A stretch of 25,190 nt of DNA from Clavulina sp. PMI_390. Lineage: Eukaryota; Basidiomycota; Agaricomycetes; Cantharellales; Hydnaceae. The position numbers and the translations under genes are program-made. Location: contig WIDE01000162.1 of assembly GCA_015039315.1 (NCBI GenBank), forward strand, positions 8,754 through 33,943, given 5' to 3'. Below, one piece after another: positions 1-11,160 of this stretch (the first letter of the stretch is position 1; the number at the start of each line of letters is the position of its first letter). Under the pieces are notes generated by a model, which saw only the letters and a program-made list of their open reading frames with translations, had not been told where the DNA came from and made no database searches.

Positions 1-948
1 ACAGCTGCGCAGACTCCACAGCTTTGGCATCGCCATATGTGTACCAAATCGACCTCTTCACCTGCAAAGCCTCGGCATCAAAGTTTATGATGCTCAGGAC
101 ATGGAGCGGGCCATCAATGCAGCGGAGTCGCAAGCGAATCCGTTCCATCTGTCCATATACGCGCACCCACTTACACATGTGAAAGGGTCGTTGCTTGTCG
201 CGCATCGTACTCCGAATTGTTGGGACTATGTTACATCTCTTCGTCTTCATCGTTTCAGTGAAAAAGACGAAGAAAATATCGGTAGCCTCGTTAGCCAACT
301 GGATATGCCAAATCTTGTATCACTTGAGCTAGTGGAACTAGATCATCGAGTGTTTATTGAGGTTCTCAAAAAAATTGTGAGTTTCCCACTTACCGATGTT
401 GTGTTGAGGGGAAAAAATCTTATTTCGTCATTGCTCTGTTAGCCTGAGAGTACAAACTCTCGTGTTGAAAGGCTTCTCATTACATCCTGCGATTATCGCC
501 ACCCTGACTTAATTTCACCGCTCAATGAGGTCAGCCAAGATGGACATTACCGGAAACAGGCGTTTCCGAACCTCCGCGAGCTTGTTCTTCGCGATCCTGC
601 ATATGTGTTGACAAGTAAATTGTCTACTGATTTCACCGTCATCAAGGCGTTCGTGGAGAGTAGGAGAGGGACCCTTGAGAAGCTTATATTACCTTCGATA
701 CTCCAGCCACGGCCCTCTGACGCGGAGGAAAGTGAGTACAGTAGTAGGGCCTTCGACTTCGCCCTCACTTCTGATGAAGAATCGGCTCTTCAACTGGCTG
801 GGAGCCTGGCTCAGGCGAGTAAACTGCCCTCTTTACTGCAGAATGACGCGCTCACTCAGGCCGGATTTTTCATGAATAGATCGGATACGATTTCACGATT
901 GACAACCATGGAGGCGCTCCGAGGTATCAAAGATACTTCGACGAATGA
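1..948 (+). CDS. F-box/LRR-like protein, 3' part only (F-box paralogue A1)
   Basis: The 5' end lies outside the window. Visible exons are about 2-376, 443-814 and 880-948, all joined in phase 0, giving 271 residues. The sequence matches the C-terminal two thirds of the two complete paralogues downstream: the leucine-rich stretch MPNLVSLELVELDHRVF ends exon 1, RVERLLI opens exon 2, and RRGTLEKLILPS follows. The F-box itself is not in the window. The last exon reads IGYDFTIDNHGG... and ends in YFDE-stop, matching the YDFTID tail of the neighbours. Intron 1 is ordinary (gtgagt...ttag). Intron 2 needs a GC donor (gcgagt) to keep the family frame. Reading through that donor instead gives a 3' extension to 1096 with no resemblance to the paralogues. 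By family knowledge the product would be a substrate-recruiting SCF subunit; its substrate is unknown. Confidence 0.8.
815..879 (+). other. GC-AG intron in F-box paralogue A1
   Basis: The exon before it ends in CAG and the intron opens with gcgagt and closes with aatag. Removing these 65 bases restores the conserved tail YDFTIDNHG in phase 0. The paralogues have GT at the same place (gtgagt at 3029, gtgtgt at 5064). The nearby GT at 819 would add four bases and break the frame. Confidence 0.7.
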
Positions 949-1430
949 AAGAGAAAGAAGAATTAGTTTGCGTGGGATTACATGCCCTGTAAACTCATTC
1001 GAACCTTACGAGATTATTAAAACGCTATGCAAGTATCATGCCGCTCGCTGGCTGGCCGCTTTCGGTACAAGTATGAATATACACCTTCTCACCTGAAATA
1101 TGAAGATAGCGTCGCGAGAGAGCTCTCGTAACCCTGATACTTTTTTGGGGAGCACACGAATGCCATAATCACTGCCTTGATATTGAGCCTTCATTTTGAT
1201 ACAAGAATATCGTCTTGCTCATGCAAACAGATACGTAACAGTCGCGGATTAAGGCGTCCATGATGGGCCGAAGAGGTCCACATATCTAACTCCATTTCCA
1301 ACACAAGCAGAATGATTATGGACAATGAGCTCCAATGCCAATGACGTGATGACACAGATGGTTTAGACGTGTTTGTACGTGTTACTCTCGAGGACCGACA
1401 CACCACTCGCTCACCTTTTCCTCGCCCAGC
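949..1430. other. Intergenic region between F-box paralogues A1 and A2
   Basis: No supported gene. It should hold the 3' end of A1 and the promoter of A2. A short T tract occurs near 1141. The open frames here are short and show no family resemblance. Confidence 0.5.
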
Positions 1431-3171
1431 ATGTTGGTACAACAATCATTGTGGGACGCAATTGACACCGCGCATAATGCCCTACATCGTTCAATAACAT
1501 CCATTCTTCGGGAACCATCCTTCACTCAGACGCAACATGTATTGGCACTCATCCCCTCCGAACGCGAACGAGCGTCTACCACGATCAAGGGTCGCAAGGG
1601 CCAGGTGTCTGATTGTAAGCACCGACTTGAGATTGCTCAACAAACGCTGAAAGAGCTTGAGACTCTTTGTACCTCCGTCGAGAACGGCTTGGACATGTGC
1701 CTCCAGCCCATCGGTGGCCTGCCCCAGGAATTGGTACAGCACATTGTTTATTTCGCTGTCGAGTCACCACGCAAAGCACGACAAATCATGACACTCTCCC
1801 AAGTGTCTCGTGCATGGCGAGACGCCGTATTTACCATGCCAAGACTCTTCGTGTCCCCTGATTGGGGCTGGGCACCGAACGTGCTGCAGTCGTGGCTCGC
1901 CCGGGCAGGAACACGCCCCCTTCATCCTTACATCGCCCTCACTGATTCTGACTCAGAATCATTACTCGATAAACTCTCTAAGGCCGTCACTCCACAGCTC
2001 CAAAGAGTCCAAACTCTTCACATCGAGGTGCAAGGATATTTTGACTCTGGATTCCCCTCCTCCTTTTCTGAATTATTTCAACGTCACCCCCTTCCACTTG
2101 TTGAAACGCTTATAATCACCGGAAAAGGTCCTGGGAGAATCTCTATAGACACGGATCAATCGCCGCGGCTCCGAACGCTTCACAGCTCAGGGATACCAAT
2201 CGCCTTGCTGCCTGAGGGAAAACATAATCTCAACAGTCTTGGATGGAGAGTTCAAACTATAGAAGATACAAAACTCCTCGCAAACGCAGCTGCTTCCCAG
2301 ACTGTTCCCTTTCATCTTACAATCTACGCTCATCCATCAGAAGTTATCGACTCGTCTTTGATGATTGAGCCCGAGTCGCGCACAGCAGATTGCTGGCGCA
2401 ACGTCATCTCTCTCCGACTTCATGGATTCTGTGGGCGCGACTCTGAACAAATTGGCAGCCTCATCAGCCAACTCGAGATGCCTAACCTCGTATCACTCGA
2501 GTTGATTGAGCTCAGCTACGAGGTTTTCTCCATCCTTGTTGAAACTATGGTAAGCAGCACGCCAAAATGAATTCACTTTTATCGTACTGATGATTTGACT
2601 GACTTTTTTTTTAGCCCTTGGTCACCAGTCGTCGGGTGGAAAACCTACTAATGGCCTGCGTTGAGCGCACAACCGTCTCCCCAAAGAACTTCTTTGGTCC
2701 TCTATCCGACACAAAACGCCGCAAGAACACAGAACTCCCCTTCCCTAATCTCGCCCAGTTCGCCCTTCGTGATTTCTTGTCCGAAGAGCGATGCGACTGG
2801 TCGAACGACTTCGACTCTATCAAAACATTCGTGGAGGCTAGACGAGGGATTCTCAAACAACTCATTCTACCCACTCGATTTCGTCCGGTCGCGCCACCAC
2901 CGGATCTCCAGCCCCAAGCTTCTAGTGAAACAGATAGTGACTCGCCACCACGCCCACCCCCTGCTCCCAAAGAGGCCCTAACGTTTGGTCAGGAGGCAAG
3001 CTTATTGGAGGCAGGAGGCGTGAAAGAAGTGAGTCTTCGCACAGCCCCACTATCTTAGTATTTATCGAGCCAGTGACTAACTGTTGAATTTTCAAACCCC
3101 TCAAACAGGTATTATACGACTTCACTATTGACCACCACGGCTTTGACGTGAAGCCCCCCCGTTATTTCTGA
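1431..3171 (+). CDS. F-box protein with leucine-rich C-terminal region (paralogue A2)
   Basis: Complete three-exon gene: 1431-2549, 2615-3028, 3109-3171, all phase 0, 531 residues. Introns are gtaagc...tttag and gtgagt...acag. Residues about 45-90 are charged and helix-like, probably a coiled coil. The F-box starts near residue 96 (LPQELVQHIV, then SQVSRAWRDAV), and leucine-rich sequence follows (MPNLVSLELIEL near residue 350). Exon 2 contains a Pro/Ser-rich stretch and RRGILKQLILP. The last exon gives LYDFTIDHHGF and ends PPRYF. By family knowledge the F-box binds Skp1 in an SCF ubiquitin ligase and the C-terminal half selects targets; no substrate can be named. The start is the first ATG and gives MLVQ, the same as in A3. 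Confidence 0.85.
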
Positions 3172-3474
3172 TACCATTCCTCTTGGCGGGACACTGACGC
3201 TATAACCTTCAGATATTAGGAAGCTCAATATTGCTTTATCTGGCTTTTGAGAATTTGTTGGCACCTCGCCGCAACGTCAAGTTTACTGTTTACAAATATC
3301 TCTACTTTGCTATTGTTCATTTCCTTTACTTGTACCTCTATGTATTCTAGTATTCCTCTATGAAAGCTACCTAGCGATCAGAGTCGCCAATCGCGAGTGT
3401 GAGATAACGCTAGTGTTTATGGTTGCTGCTGCCGAGGGCCTTGTCGCCCACGTTCTCATCTTCATCTTTCTACG
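3172..3474. other. Intergenic region between F-box paralogues A2 and A3
   Basis: About 300 bases, with AT-rich sequence around 3230-3360. It presumably holds the A2 terminator region and the A3 promoter. I see no gene or clear regulatory motif. Confidence 0.5.
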
Positions 3475-5189
3475 ATGTTAGTGCAGAGATGTTTCTGGGA
3501 TGACTTGCATAATGCACAAGAAGACCTTTTCCAAGCTATTTCATCCACGCTACAGAGTCCTGCGTTCACACAACCTCAACATCTGTTAATGTTTCTCCCA
3601 TCTGCACAGAATCAGGCTCGTGCTGATATCAATGATCTCAAAACCCAGATATTCTATTGTCGAAAACGACTCACTGAGGTGAAGAAGAAGTTTCAAGACC
3701 TCGATGATCTCTGTCGGTCAGCCAATAACGTACTGGATATGGCCACCAACCCTATTGCAGCACTACCAATGGAACTGTTACAGCACATCGTCGATCTTAC
3801 AATAAGGTCCCCTCGTGATTTCACTCAAATAATAAGGCTATCCCATGTTTCGTGTGTATGGCGTGCCGCCGTGTTGGGGATGCCGGCGCTTTTCACCATA
3901 CCTGATTGGAGCTGGCCCACTCATACCCTATCGGAGTGGTTATCCCGCGCAGGTACTCGCCCTCTTCAAGTCCAAATCACAATACCTGGAGGAGTCAGCT
4001 CGTACTCCCAGTTTGACAAAACCTGTCAAGCTATAATCCCATACCTCGGGCAGGTGCAAACTATCCAGATCGATTCGCAATCACCCCACTACGATGCACC
4101 CCCATCTTTCGAGGATTTCTTCCAAAGGCATTCTCTCCGCCGTTTAGAGGGCGTATCGATCACTGGGAGGACCCCCTGGAGCCTTTGGATGGACCTCAAT
4201 TCCGCCCCTTCTCTGCGGACGCTTCATGTCACGGAGGTATCGATTGCCCTGTCTGGTGGACCCCTACAACTCAAAAGTCTCGGATGGAGAGTCCGTACAC
4301 CAGAAGAGTTAGGACATCTCGTCAATGCAGCTGCGTCACAGACCACCCCCTTCCACCTTACGATTTACGCTCATATCTCAAATTCCATCCGTCAATCTTT
4401 GTCCATCAAGCAACGCCCTGCTGGTTGCTGGTCCAAGGTGTCCTCCCTCAGGCTCCATGGCTTCTGCGGACAAGACGACCTATATATCGAATCGCTTATT
4501 TCTCAACTTGAAATGCCTAACCTTGTATCTCTCGAGTTGGTTGAGCTCAACTATCCTGTTTTCGCTAATGTCATGGAAGCGTTGGTATGTAATTGTCTCC
4601 ACCAATTCGCCAGAAGCGAGCTCTAAACGAACGATCTGTGGAACACTTGTAGCCGACAGTCACGAGTATTCGCGTCGAAAGGCTCCTTATCGCTTGCACT
4701 GACACTGCTGTCATTTCCACAAACAAATTTTTGGAGCCCTTGTGCAATGTGGAGAGACGCGGCGATAACAATATACCGCTCCCCAATATATACGAATTCG
4801 CGCTTCGGGACTTTGATGCTCAAGGGCCTTGCGAGTGGCTTGCTACATTCGACACTCTCCAGTCCTTTTTACGACAGAGGGAAGGCATCCTTAAGCGGTT
4901 TGTTCTGCCTTCCACTCTTCGCCCTTCGCGCCGTCGTCTAGAGAGGATGTTTAGATTCGAGGGGGGAATGTACGACGTAGACAATCTTGGTGTGGGATCT
5001 ACGGAAAGATCTCTGACTGTCGACCAGGAGCTCTTATTGCGAGAGGCTGGGAAGTTGTCCGAGGTGTGTAAACTTGATAAGTCATGCACTGAGCCCAATA
5101 TCTCAAGAAGCACGCCACCCAATTAGATTTTATATGACTTTACCATCGATAAACATGGTTTCACTATGGCTCCTCCCCGTTATTTCTGA
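3475..5189 (+). CDS. F-box protein with leucine-rich C-terminal region (paralogue A3)
   Basis: Complete three-exon gene: 3475-4584, 4653-5063, 5127-5189, phase 0 throughout, 527 residues. Introns start gtatgt and gtgtgt and end tgtag and attag. It is a close paralogue of A2 with the same MLVQ start, a charged helical segment at about 50-90, and the F-box at residue 97 (LPMELLQHIVDL, then SHVSCVWRAAVLGMP). The sequence LEMPNLVSLELVELNY marks the end of exon 1. Exon 2 contains RVERLLIACTD, FALRDFDAQG and EGILKRFVLPS. The last exon reads ILYDFTIDKHGF...APPRYF. The likely role is an SCF adaptor (family knowledge) with unknown target. Same strand and spacing as A1 and A2 indicate tandem duplication. 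Confidence 0.85.
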
Positions 5190-5735
5190 ATGTGCAAACT
5201 AGAGCAGGGCCTCGAGATTATTCGTCAGAAACGTCGGGGCCATTTCCTGTCAATCCTAGCATAGATCCACCCCTAATACTCTCTTAACCAATCTTAACCT
5301 CTGGAACACTTATTTGTAGCAAATGTGTGGAGGAGGGTTGCTTGTATCTCTCCGACGAAGTTAGCTCCTAGGTTTCTTCACCCGCACGAGCTTACTTTCC
5401 AGCATATCCGACTGCAGCATTCATATGGTAGGGAGGTTGACGATCAATTGTCCCATCGGCCGAACATGACCGACATGAATGACTTTTGGCAACGATGCAC
5501 CATACAAGAATTCTCTCGAGTGTCGAGAGTTCTCGAACTTGACGGGAAGCTCAAGGCGACGAGAATTGCGATAGCGGCAAGGCGAGGTAACTGTCACCTG
5601 TGTTATCTGAAGTTTGCTGTGAATTGGTTCTTGTGAGCCAGCTCTCATGTATTGCCCAACATCCAATATGGATTCGGTATGCGGACCTTGCTCACATGTT
5701 ATAGCATAGTAGTATTCGCGGGACCGTCGCGATAG
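5190..5735. other. Intergenic region between convergent F-box genes
   Basis: This separates the 3' ends of plus-strand A3 and minus-strand A4. A 103-residue open frame (5325-5636) has no recognisable similarity and I do not call it. A small perfect inverted repeat (7-base arms, CTCTCGA, 3-base loop) lies at 5513-5529; its role is unknown. Confidence 0.45.
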
Positions 5736-7482
5736 CTACAAGGTCGCACGGAAACGAAACGCAGACCCTGTAACGTCCTCGTCAGTATATTCAACAAACA
5801 TATCAAGTCCATGGTTGTCGATCTCCCAAAAGAACCCGATCTGAAACGTATCATGTAAGGCAACCAAAGGAAAGTTTGTCGAAGAGGATAATATCGAAGG
5901 CTCACCTCGACCAAAGATGTCGAAAGTTCTGGCTGGCCGAGCTGGCTCAGATGAAGAACTTCGTCTTTGCTGAGATGTGTAAGGTATGTGAAATTGGCTC
6001 CCTTCGTTTCTCGATTGACCCTCAAGTGGCCTGTTGGCTCGAGATTCTGCGGAAGGATTAGACGCTTCAAGGTTCCCCGTCGTGGAGCTAATCCGCGCTC
6101 TGTGAGCTCGATGCTAATAAATGATTCCTTTCGAAAAGATGGGACATTTTGAATGATGATCGATTGAAGGTTTGGCAGAACGTCGGGCGTCCCAGATCCG
6201 TTGTTGTTACACCCGAGCGGCCAGAGGTAGTCATCGACGTTCTGCACGGAGCTCAGCTCTGAAAGATCCCAAAGGCTTTGAACAACGAGTTCCCGTATGG
6301 GAGATGGCTTTCTGCGGGACTAAAAGGGGTACAGGGTGTTAGACAAGTTCTCGTGTGGGGGATTAAGTTTGAACGAACCAAGGTTTCAATCACCATATCG
6401 TACACCTTGAGGTCCAGGGCAGTAAATTCGAGCGTTGCAAACTCGATGGTGCTCAGAGCATGCACATATGGCTCCAAAGTGATAGGTCTTATGTCGCAAT
6501 AACCGTGGAAGCGAAGTGAGCTCAACGGCGGCGCCAACCTCCTAACCTCTCGAGAGGCCTCGGGCATCTCATCTAGTGAGTCATATACCGACGAGAATAG
6601 TGTCATATGACGAAGAGTCTCCGAGGTAGTAAGCGCGAGCACACACGCCTCAAAATCTTTGATGCCGGCCATTCTACATCCAAGGTTTCGGAGTGACGGA
6701 ACGCTTGAGGGAAGGAGGACACGCAGTTCAGGGGTATACAGGGTGTGCAGCATCGGCAAGATAGCAGATCGAAGATCAATCTCTCCATCTTCTTTGCATA
6801 AGGGGTAGTTTATTGTTAGTCGCTCTAGTTGGGGCATGACCAACCCGGGACAGAGAGCTGCAAATTCTAGGAAATCTTCGCTGAGGAGCGAGATGTGCAA
6901 TCTCTGAAGCCGGGAGGTGAGCATCGGGACAGATTTCTCCAGGTTTGTAAATGCGAGATGCCCACTCCGACTGATTCCGCGGAGGTCGCATGTAAGGGGG
7001 CGTGAAGCAGAACGAGAAAGCCATTTTAGCACAAAGCTTTCTGGCCATCTCACCAAATCAGGAGAAGTGAAAAGTTCGCTCATCCCAAGGACAGCTATGT
7101 TCCACTTTTTACAGACACACATCAGATCCAAGATGCGTCTATAGTTGGATGGAGATTCGACGAAGAAACCGGCTATGCGCTGGACGAGCTCCGTTGGCAG
7201 GGAATCGATTGGGTTGATCTTAAGAACTAGAGTTTGCTCGATTGATGAGCACATAGATGCAACGCCCTGAAGGGGTTGAGCCATATCATTGACACGGTTC
7301 TGGCACGCTGCCAGAGACTGCCTGCTGAGCCCTACAGAGGCCTGGACTGATGGTCGCTCATTTGGGGGCAGTAGGAAAATATGCTGGGACGGGGGCGAGA
7401 TCGTATGAAGAGAGTCAATGGACTCTAGTAGTAGCTTGGTGTGCTGCTTGAGCCGCTCTATGAGAGCCTCATCAACGCTCAT
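5736..7482 (-). CDS. F-box protein, divergent member (paralogue A4)
   Basis: Three exons on the minus strand: 7482-6379, 6319-5906, 5840-5736, phase 0, 540 residues. Exon 2 is 414 bases, the same length as in A2. The F-box starts at residue 95 (LPTELVQRIAGFF, then CVCKKWNIAVLGMSELF). Leucine-rich sequence follows, then LAPRRGTLKRLILPQ, the family landmark in exon 2. The last exon reads GFFWEIDNHGLDM and carries a longer tail than A1-A3, ending FRATL. Intron 1 has the weak donor gttcgt; intron 2 has gtgagc. An in-frame upstream ATG at 7572 would leave only 5 bases to the divergent cyclin C start, and the paralogues start about 95 residues before the F-box, so I chose 7482. Probable SCF adaptor; target unknown. 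Confidence 0.78.
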
Positions 7483-7577
7483 GCCGTTCAGGTTTGAACT
7501 TTCCTGATTAGTGAGCGTGGGAACCCGTTTGATGACACGGTCACGGCCACCGCTCCCTCCCTCATACACCACTTAGG
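7483..7577. promoter_or_regulatory. Shared divergent promoter region (F-box A4 / cyclin C)
   Basis: Only 95 bases separate the two start codons, which point away from each other, so both 5' leaders and core promoters must be packed here or overlap the genes. I see no clear TATA box. The role is inferred from position. Confidence 0.5.
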
Positions 7578-9108
7578 ATGGCCACCAGCTACTGGACATC
7601 GTCTCAATAGTAAGTCATACGATGCAGAGCCATGGATCCTGCAAATGTGTTCTGATATCAGACGAAAGAAGCAAGCACTGGGTCGTAGATCGTGTGACGC
7701 TTCGGCACGCAAGAGCTGACGACCTTCGACATGCAAGCGCTCGTGAACTCGCTTTGATAACTATATTCTTCGCAAATGGTAAGTGGATGAATAGTACCGA
7801 CCATTGCCCTACCTTATACTATTCGTCACTCCTCTATAGTCATCACACGCCTGGGCAAACGGCTCGAAATGCGACAGCAGGTTATCGCCACAGCGATAGT
7901 CTTCTTCAGGCGGTTCTATCTCAAGAACTCTTATTGCGAAACCGAGCCCTTCTTTGTCGCGGCGGCATGCTGCTACGTTGCCGCGAAAGTCGAAGAAGCT
8001 CCTGTGCATCTGAAGAGCGTGGTCGGGGAAGCAAGGAACCTTTTCGGACGTGAGTCATTCCTTTCCATACCTCCCGCCTATTTTCTTGTCACCAGTACCC
8101 TGTACAACTAACATAATCTCCCGTTGACTCGACGCTGTAGAGGAATGGCATATACATAGTATACCCTCCGATCACACGAAACTTGGTGAAATGGAATTCT
8201 ACCTGTTAGAGGACCTGGAGTTCAATCTTGTGGTATTCCATCCCTACCATGACTTAGCAGACCTATGCACAACCCAGGATGCGGAAGATAATCTCGCAAA
8301 GAAGGGCTTACAGACTGGGAAAGAGCGCGGCAAGCTCGTCCTAGACGAGGGGGCCATGCAGACTGCTTGGTGAGTGCCTGACCTATCTTACATGATCAAG
8401 GCCTCTCACATTCTACTACATGTAGGTTTATCATCAACGATAGCTTTAGAACCGAGTTGTGCCTCGTTCATCCACCCTACCTCATCGCCGTAGCTGCCCT
8501 ATACATGACATGCGTGTTGCATAACAGCATCAGCGGCAAGCTACATCCCCCAAATCAACCTCAGCCACCGACGAGCGCGCCCATGTCTGCCGGTGGCTTC
8601 GCCTCCGCGCGACAATCGCCAGCCCCTTTCCCTCTGGACGGCCGATCGACACCCACGGCATCGTCCTCCCTCACACCAATCAGCACAACTCCCACGTCCA
8701 TGTCCCCCCGCGATGAGATTCTCAACTTCCTCGCATCGCTAAATGTCTCCCTCGAGACAGTCTCAACAGTGTGCCAAGAGATCATGTCGATGTACTCGCT
8801 TTGGGATACATTCACTGATCGGAGCGAGCAAGACAAGAATCGTCGGAACGACAGGAGGGAATCTCAAAGGGGGTGGTTCCGAGGGAGTCCCCCACCAGAG
8901 AAGGATCTGATCGAGGAGAAGGAGATTGTGAAGATTGTGGAGAATATGAGGAAGGCGAGGTGCGTTTATTTCTGACCCTTGGATTACCAGCAATTCCCGA
9001 GCTAATAACATGTGTATTTTCAGGGAAGAAGAGCTTGCACATCCTCCAGATGGTGTACCACTGGGACCTAATCCCCTCCTCGTGCGGATCCCAAGAGACC
9101 CTGAATAA
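7578..9108 (+). CDS. ssn8: Cyclin C, Mediator CDK8-module cyclin
   Basis: Six exons: 7578-7609, 7672-7778, 7840-8049, 8141-8369, 8426-8959, 9024-9108; 398 residues. Start MATSYWTSSQY, followed by KHWVVDR, is typical of cyclin C. The first cyclin box contains VITRLGKRLEMRQQVIATA, FFRRFYLKNSYCETEP and ACCYVAAKVEEAPVHLKSVV. The second contains EFYLLEDLEFNLVVFHPY and CLVHPPYLIAVAALYM. Cyclin C binds CDK8 (yeast Ssn3/Srb10) in the nuclear Mediator kinase module that tunes RNA polymerase II transcription. The protein is longer than human cyclin C (about 283) because a Ser/Thr/Pro-rich linker (about 228-290) interrupts the second fold; the last about 50 residues are charged. All five introns start GT and end AG; several short exon ends were fixed by the protein match. 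This is the only clearly housekeeping gene here. Confidence 0.92.
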
Positions 9109-11160
9109 GGTTCCGCCGTTAGCCTGGCTTCCAACCACATAGCATATTTTCTTGTAGTTGAAGCTTTACCTCTCATGCCACAATTTTATCAAAATGGTAA
9201 CCACTTTGCCAGTTGGCCTGCGTGCATCCCAAGTAGGAAGTTCATAATCCCCACCACTACTGAGCGATCGAATCTTAGCACGGAACGAACGATCGGCATC
9301 ATAATAATGAGCATAAAATAGGCTTCACTGATGCGATACCATTGTGGTTGATCCACAAAATAGCTTGGGTAGTTGGGGTACAAACGGCACAGGCTCAGGG
9401 GCCCAAGTTTCGGACCCGAAGCTGATTTACTCTGAACTCGACATGCCAGCACCACTCATGCGAACTTCACCAGTTCGTCTTTCTCTGTCTGGAAGTTATA
9501 TCCATCCACTCTAGAATGTTTGTCCACCTACTCTGGCTATAATCGCATGACGTCATCGCTGGCTCATGTCGTCCACGCGTCTTGTATCTATATCTCGCTG
9601 CGCCTGCTGATAATCCCGTCATTGTCAGTCACTCATCGGGTTATTTCGGTGAAGCTCCATAGACAAATGGTGACAGATGAAAGGCGGAGCTATGGCTGCC
9701 CGCTAAACCAGGGCTGTGAAAGTCAGCGGCCTCCGGCGAGCTTCACCGCGAGCAAAGGTGGCCCACGAAGTAAGGCAGCGGGCTCGGGGAGGATTGCATG
9801 ATGTCTACCGCTTTTCAATCCAATCTGACCAACTTGGATCTGGCGCCATGTGCTGGAACAAAAACGGACTTTGGAACGAGGCGCGATGGATGGAGGAACA
9901 TGGTCGCGTTGGGTTGATGCTCGTTCCCTTGCTCATCGAGGTTGGGGTGATAACTTAGGAACAGGACTGAAAACCCGGCGCGACAATGATACTCGTCGAC
10001 ATGGAGAAGGCGACACTCCACGCCTCGCCCAGGAGCGTGCCTAGTGTTGGAGGCTCAGAATCACACCACGTAGCGCAGCGCACGATGTGACCGGTCGTGT
10101 GAGCTTTCTTTGCCTCCCTGCCGTGTTTTTATCTCCATAGCTCAGTACGGTTCCTCTTATCTCTCTCGTCTCCATTCAGACGGCAACAGCGGGTGCATGC
10201 AATTGGGTGTTCGACTTGTTCTCATCAGCGAAAGTCAGACTCTTCATTTCGGTGCTCAGAATCATTGCGAATCCACAAATCTTAAGGTGTCCTTCTCTAT
10301 AATCTCTACCTGAGGTCAGGTGGGCATCTCGTGTGCTGGGAGATGGCGACAAATTCAGTCAATTCAGCCTGTAGGCCACCACGCCTCTTGGGGAAACATA
10401 TCCAATCAGTCCCCCTTGTTATCTGGAGGTCCGTATTGATTGAAAAGTACTGCTCATATAGATTACACTAGCTTATGAGTTTTGTTCATATGTCTCAGGA
10501 TAATGGAGCTAGAAGAATCCTCGGATCTCGTGAGGCTCACTGGACAAGCGTGTAAAAAAGGCAACCACTCTGTTGTTTGCGAGGTTTTTGCTGAAGATCA
10601 GGGAAGTTGCGTCATTGGCCCGTGAACGTGGTGTTTTCTGGCTGACAGTTCACCTGACCGAACTAACCGCCCCGCATTTTCTGCAGCACCCTTTCAGCAC
10701 TTCACCATGCTACAAGATAGCAGACGGTATGGACACATGGCTCAGTGGCGCTGGTGGCCTCTGTAGCAGCCCATCGGATTGGGGCACGATTGTTTGGAAT
10801 AAGGTCGACACGAACTCTCAATCCTTGAAGATTGCTTGGCAATGCACTTACCCTTGTATATGCGAGTCTACAAATACCCATCAGCTTCTGCCCGATCTTT
10901 CTGGGGCATATACTGTCGGGTCCTAGCACAAACATCTTCCCGCCACCATCGAAACAGAGGGGGGGAACCAGTCTAAGGTTTAACTACTTCTGTCTAATCG
11001 CTTGAACTCTGCCCACACTAGACAGCCGTAATCCTCGCTGCTATCTTGGCGTCCTTCTATATTACGATTTGTGAGCCGTGTCGGTTGCCCCCAGTCATCA
11101 CCCCTTGCTCGCTGCTTCCGCCATCATGTCATCTTTAAACACCTAGTGAGCTCTTTCCTC
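9109..11160. other. Long intergenic region, no gene recognised
   Basis: About 2 kb. Open frames on both strands reach only about 117 residues (10573-10926), resemble nothing I recognise, and do not join into a longer product by obvious introns. It contains a TGACGTCA palindrome at 9548-9555 (bZIP/CREB-type consensus) and should include the promoter of the GT18 gene at its right end. It could hold a noncoding RNA or decayed sequence, but nothing proves this. Confidence 0.45.

Noticed and set aside
605..1096. Reading the end of F-box A1 as one open frame to 1096.
   Set aside because: The part beyond 814 has no match in the paralogues, while splicing 815-879 restores the conserved YDFTID tail in phase.
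2611..2970. Minus-strand open frame of 119 codons opposite F-box A2.
   Set aside because: It lies antisense to exon 2 of a well supported gene and shows no family resemblance.
5325..5636. Possible 103-residue gene between the convergent F-box genes.
   Set aside because: No recognisable domain or paralogue, and it lies in a 3'-3' intergenic region.
10573..10926. Possible 117-residue gene upstream of GT18 copy 1.
   Set aside because: No ATG-supported homology; mixed composition without a domain, signal peptide or repeated occurrence.
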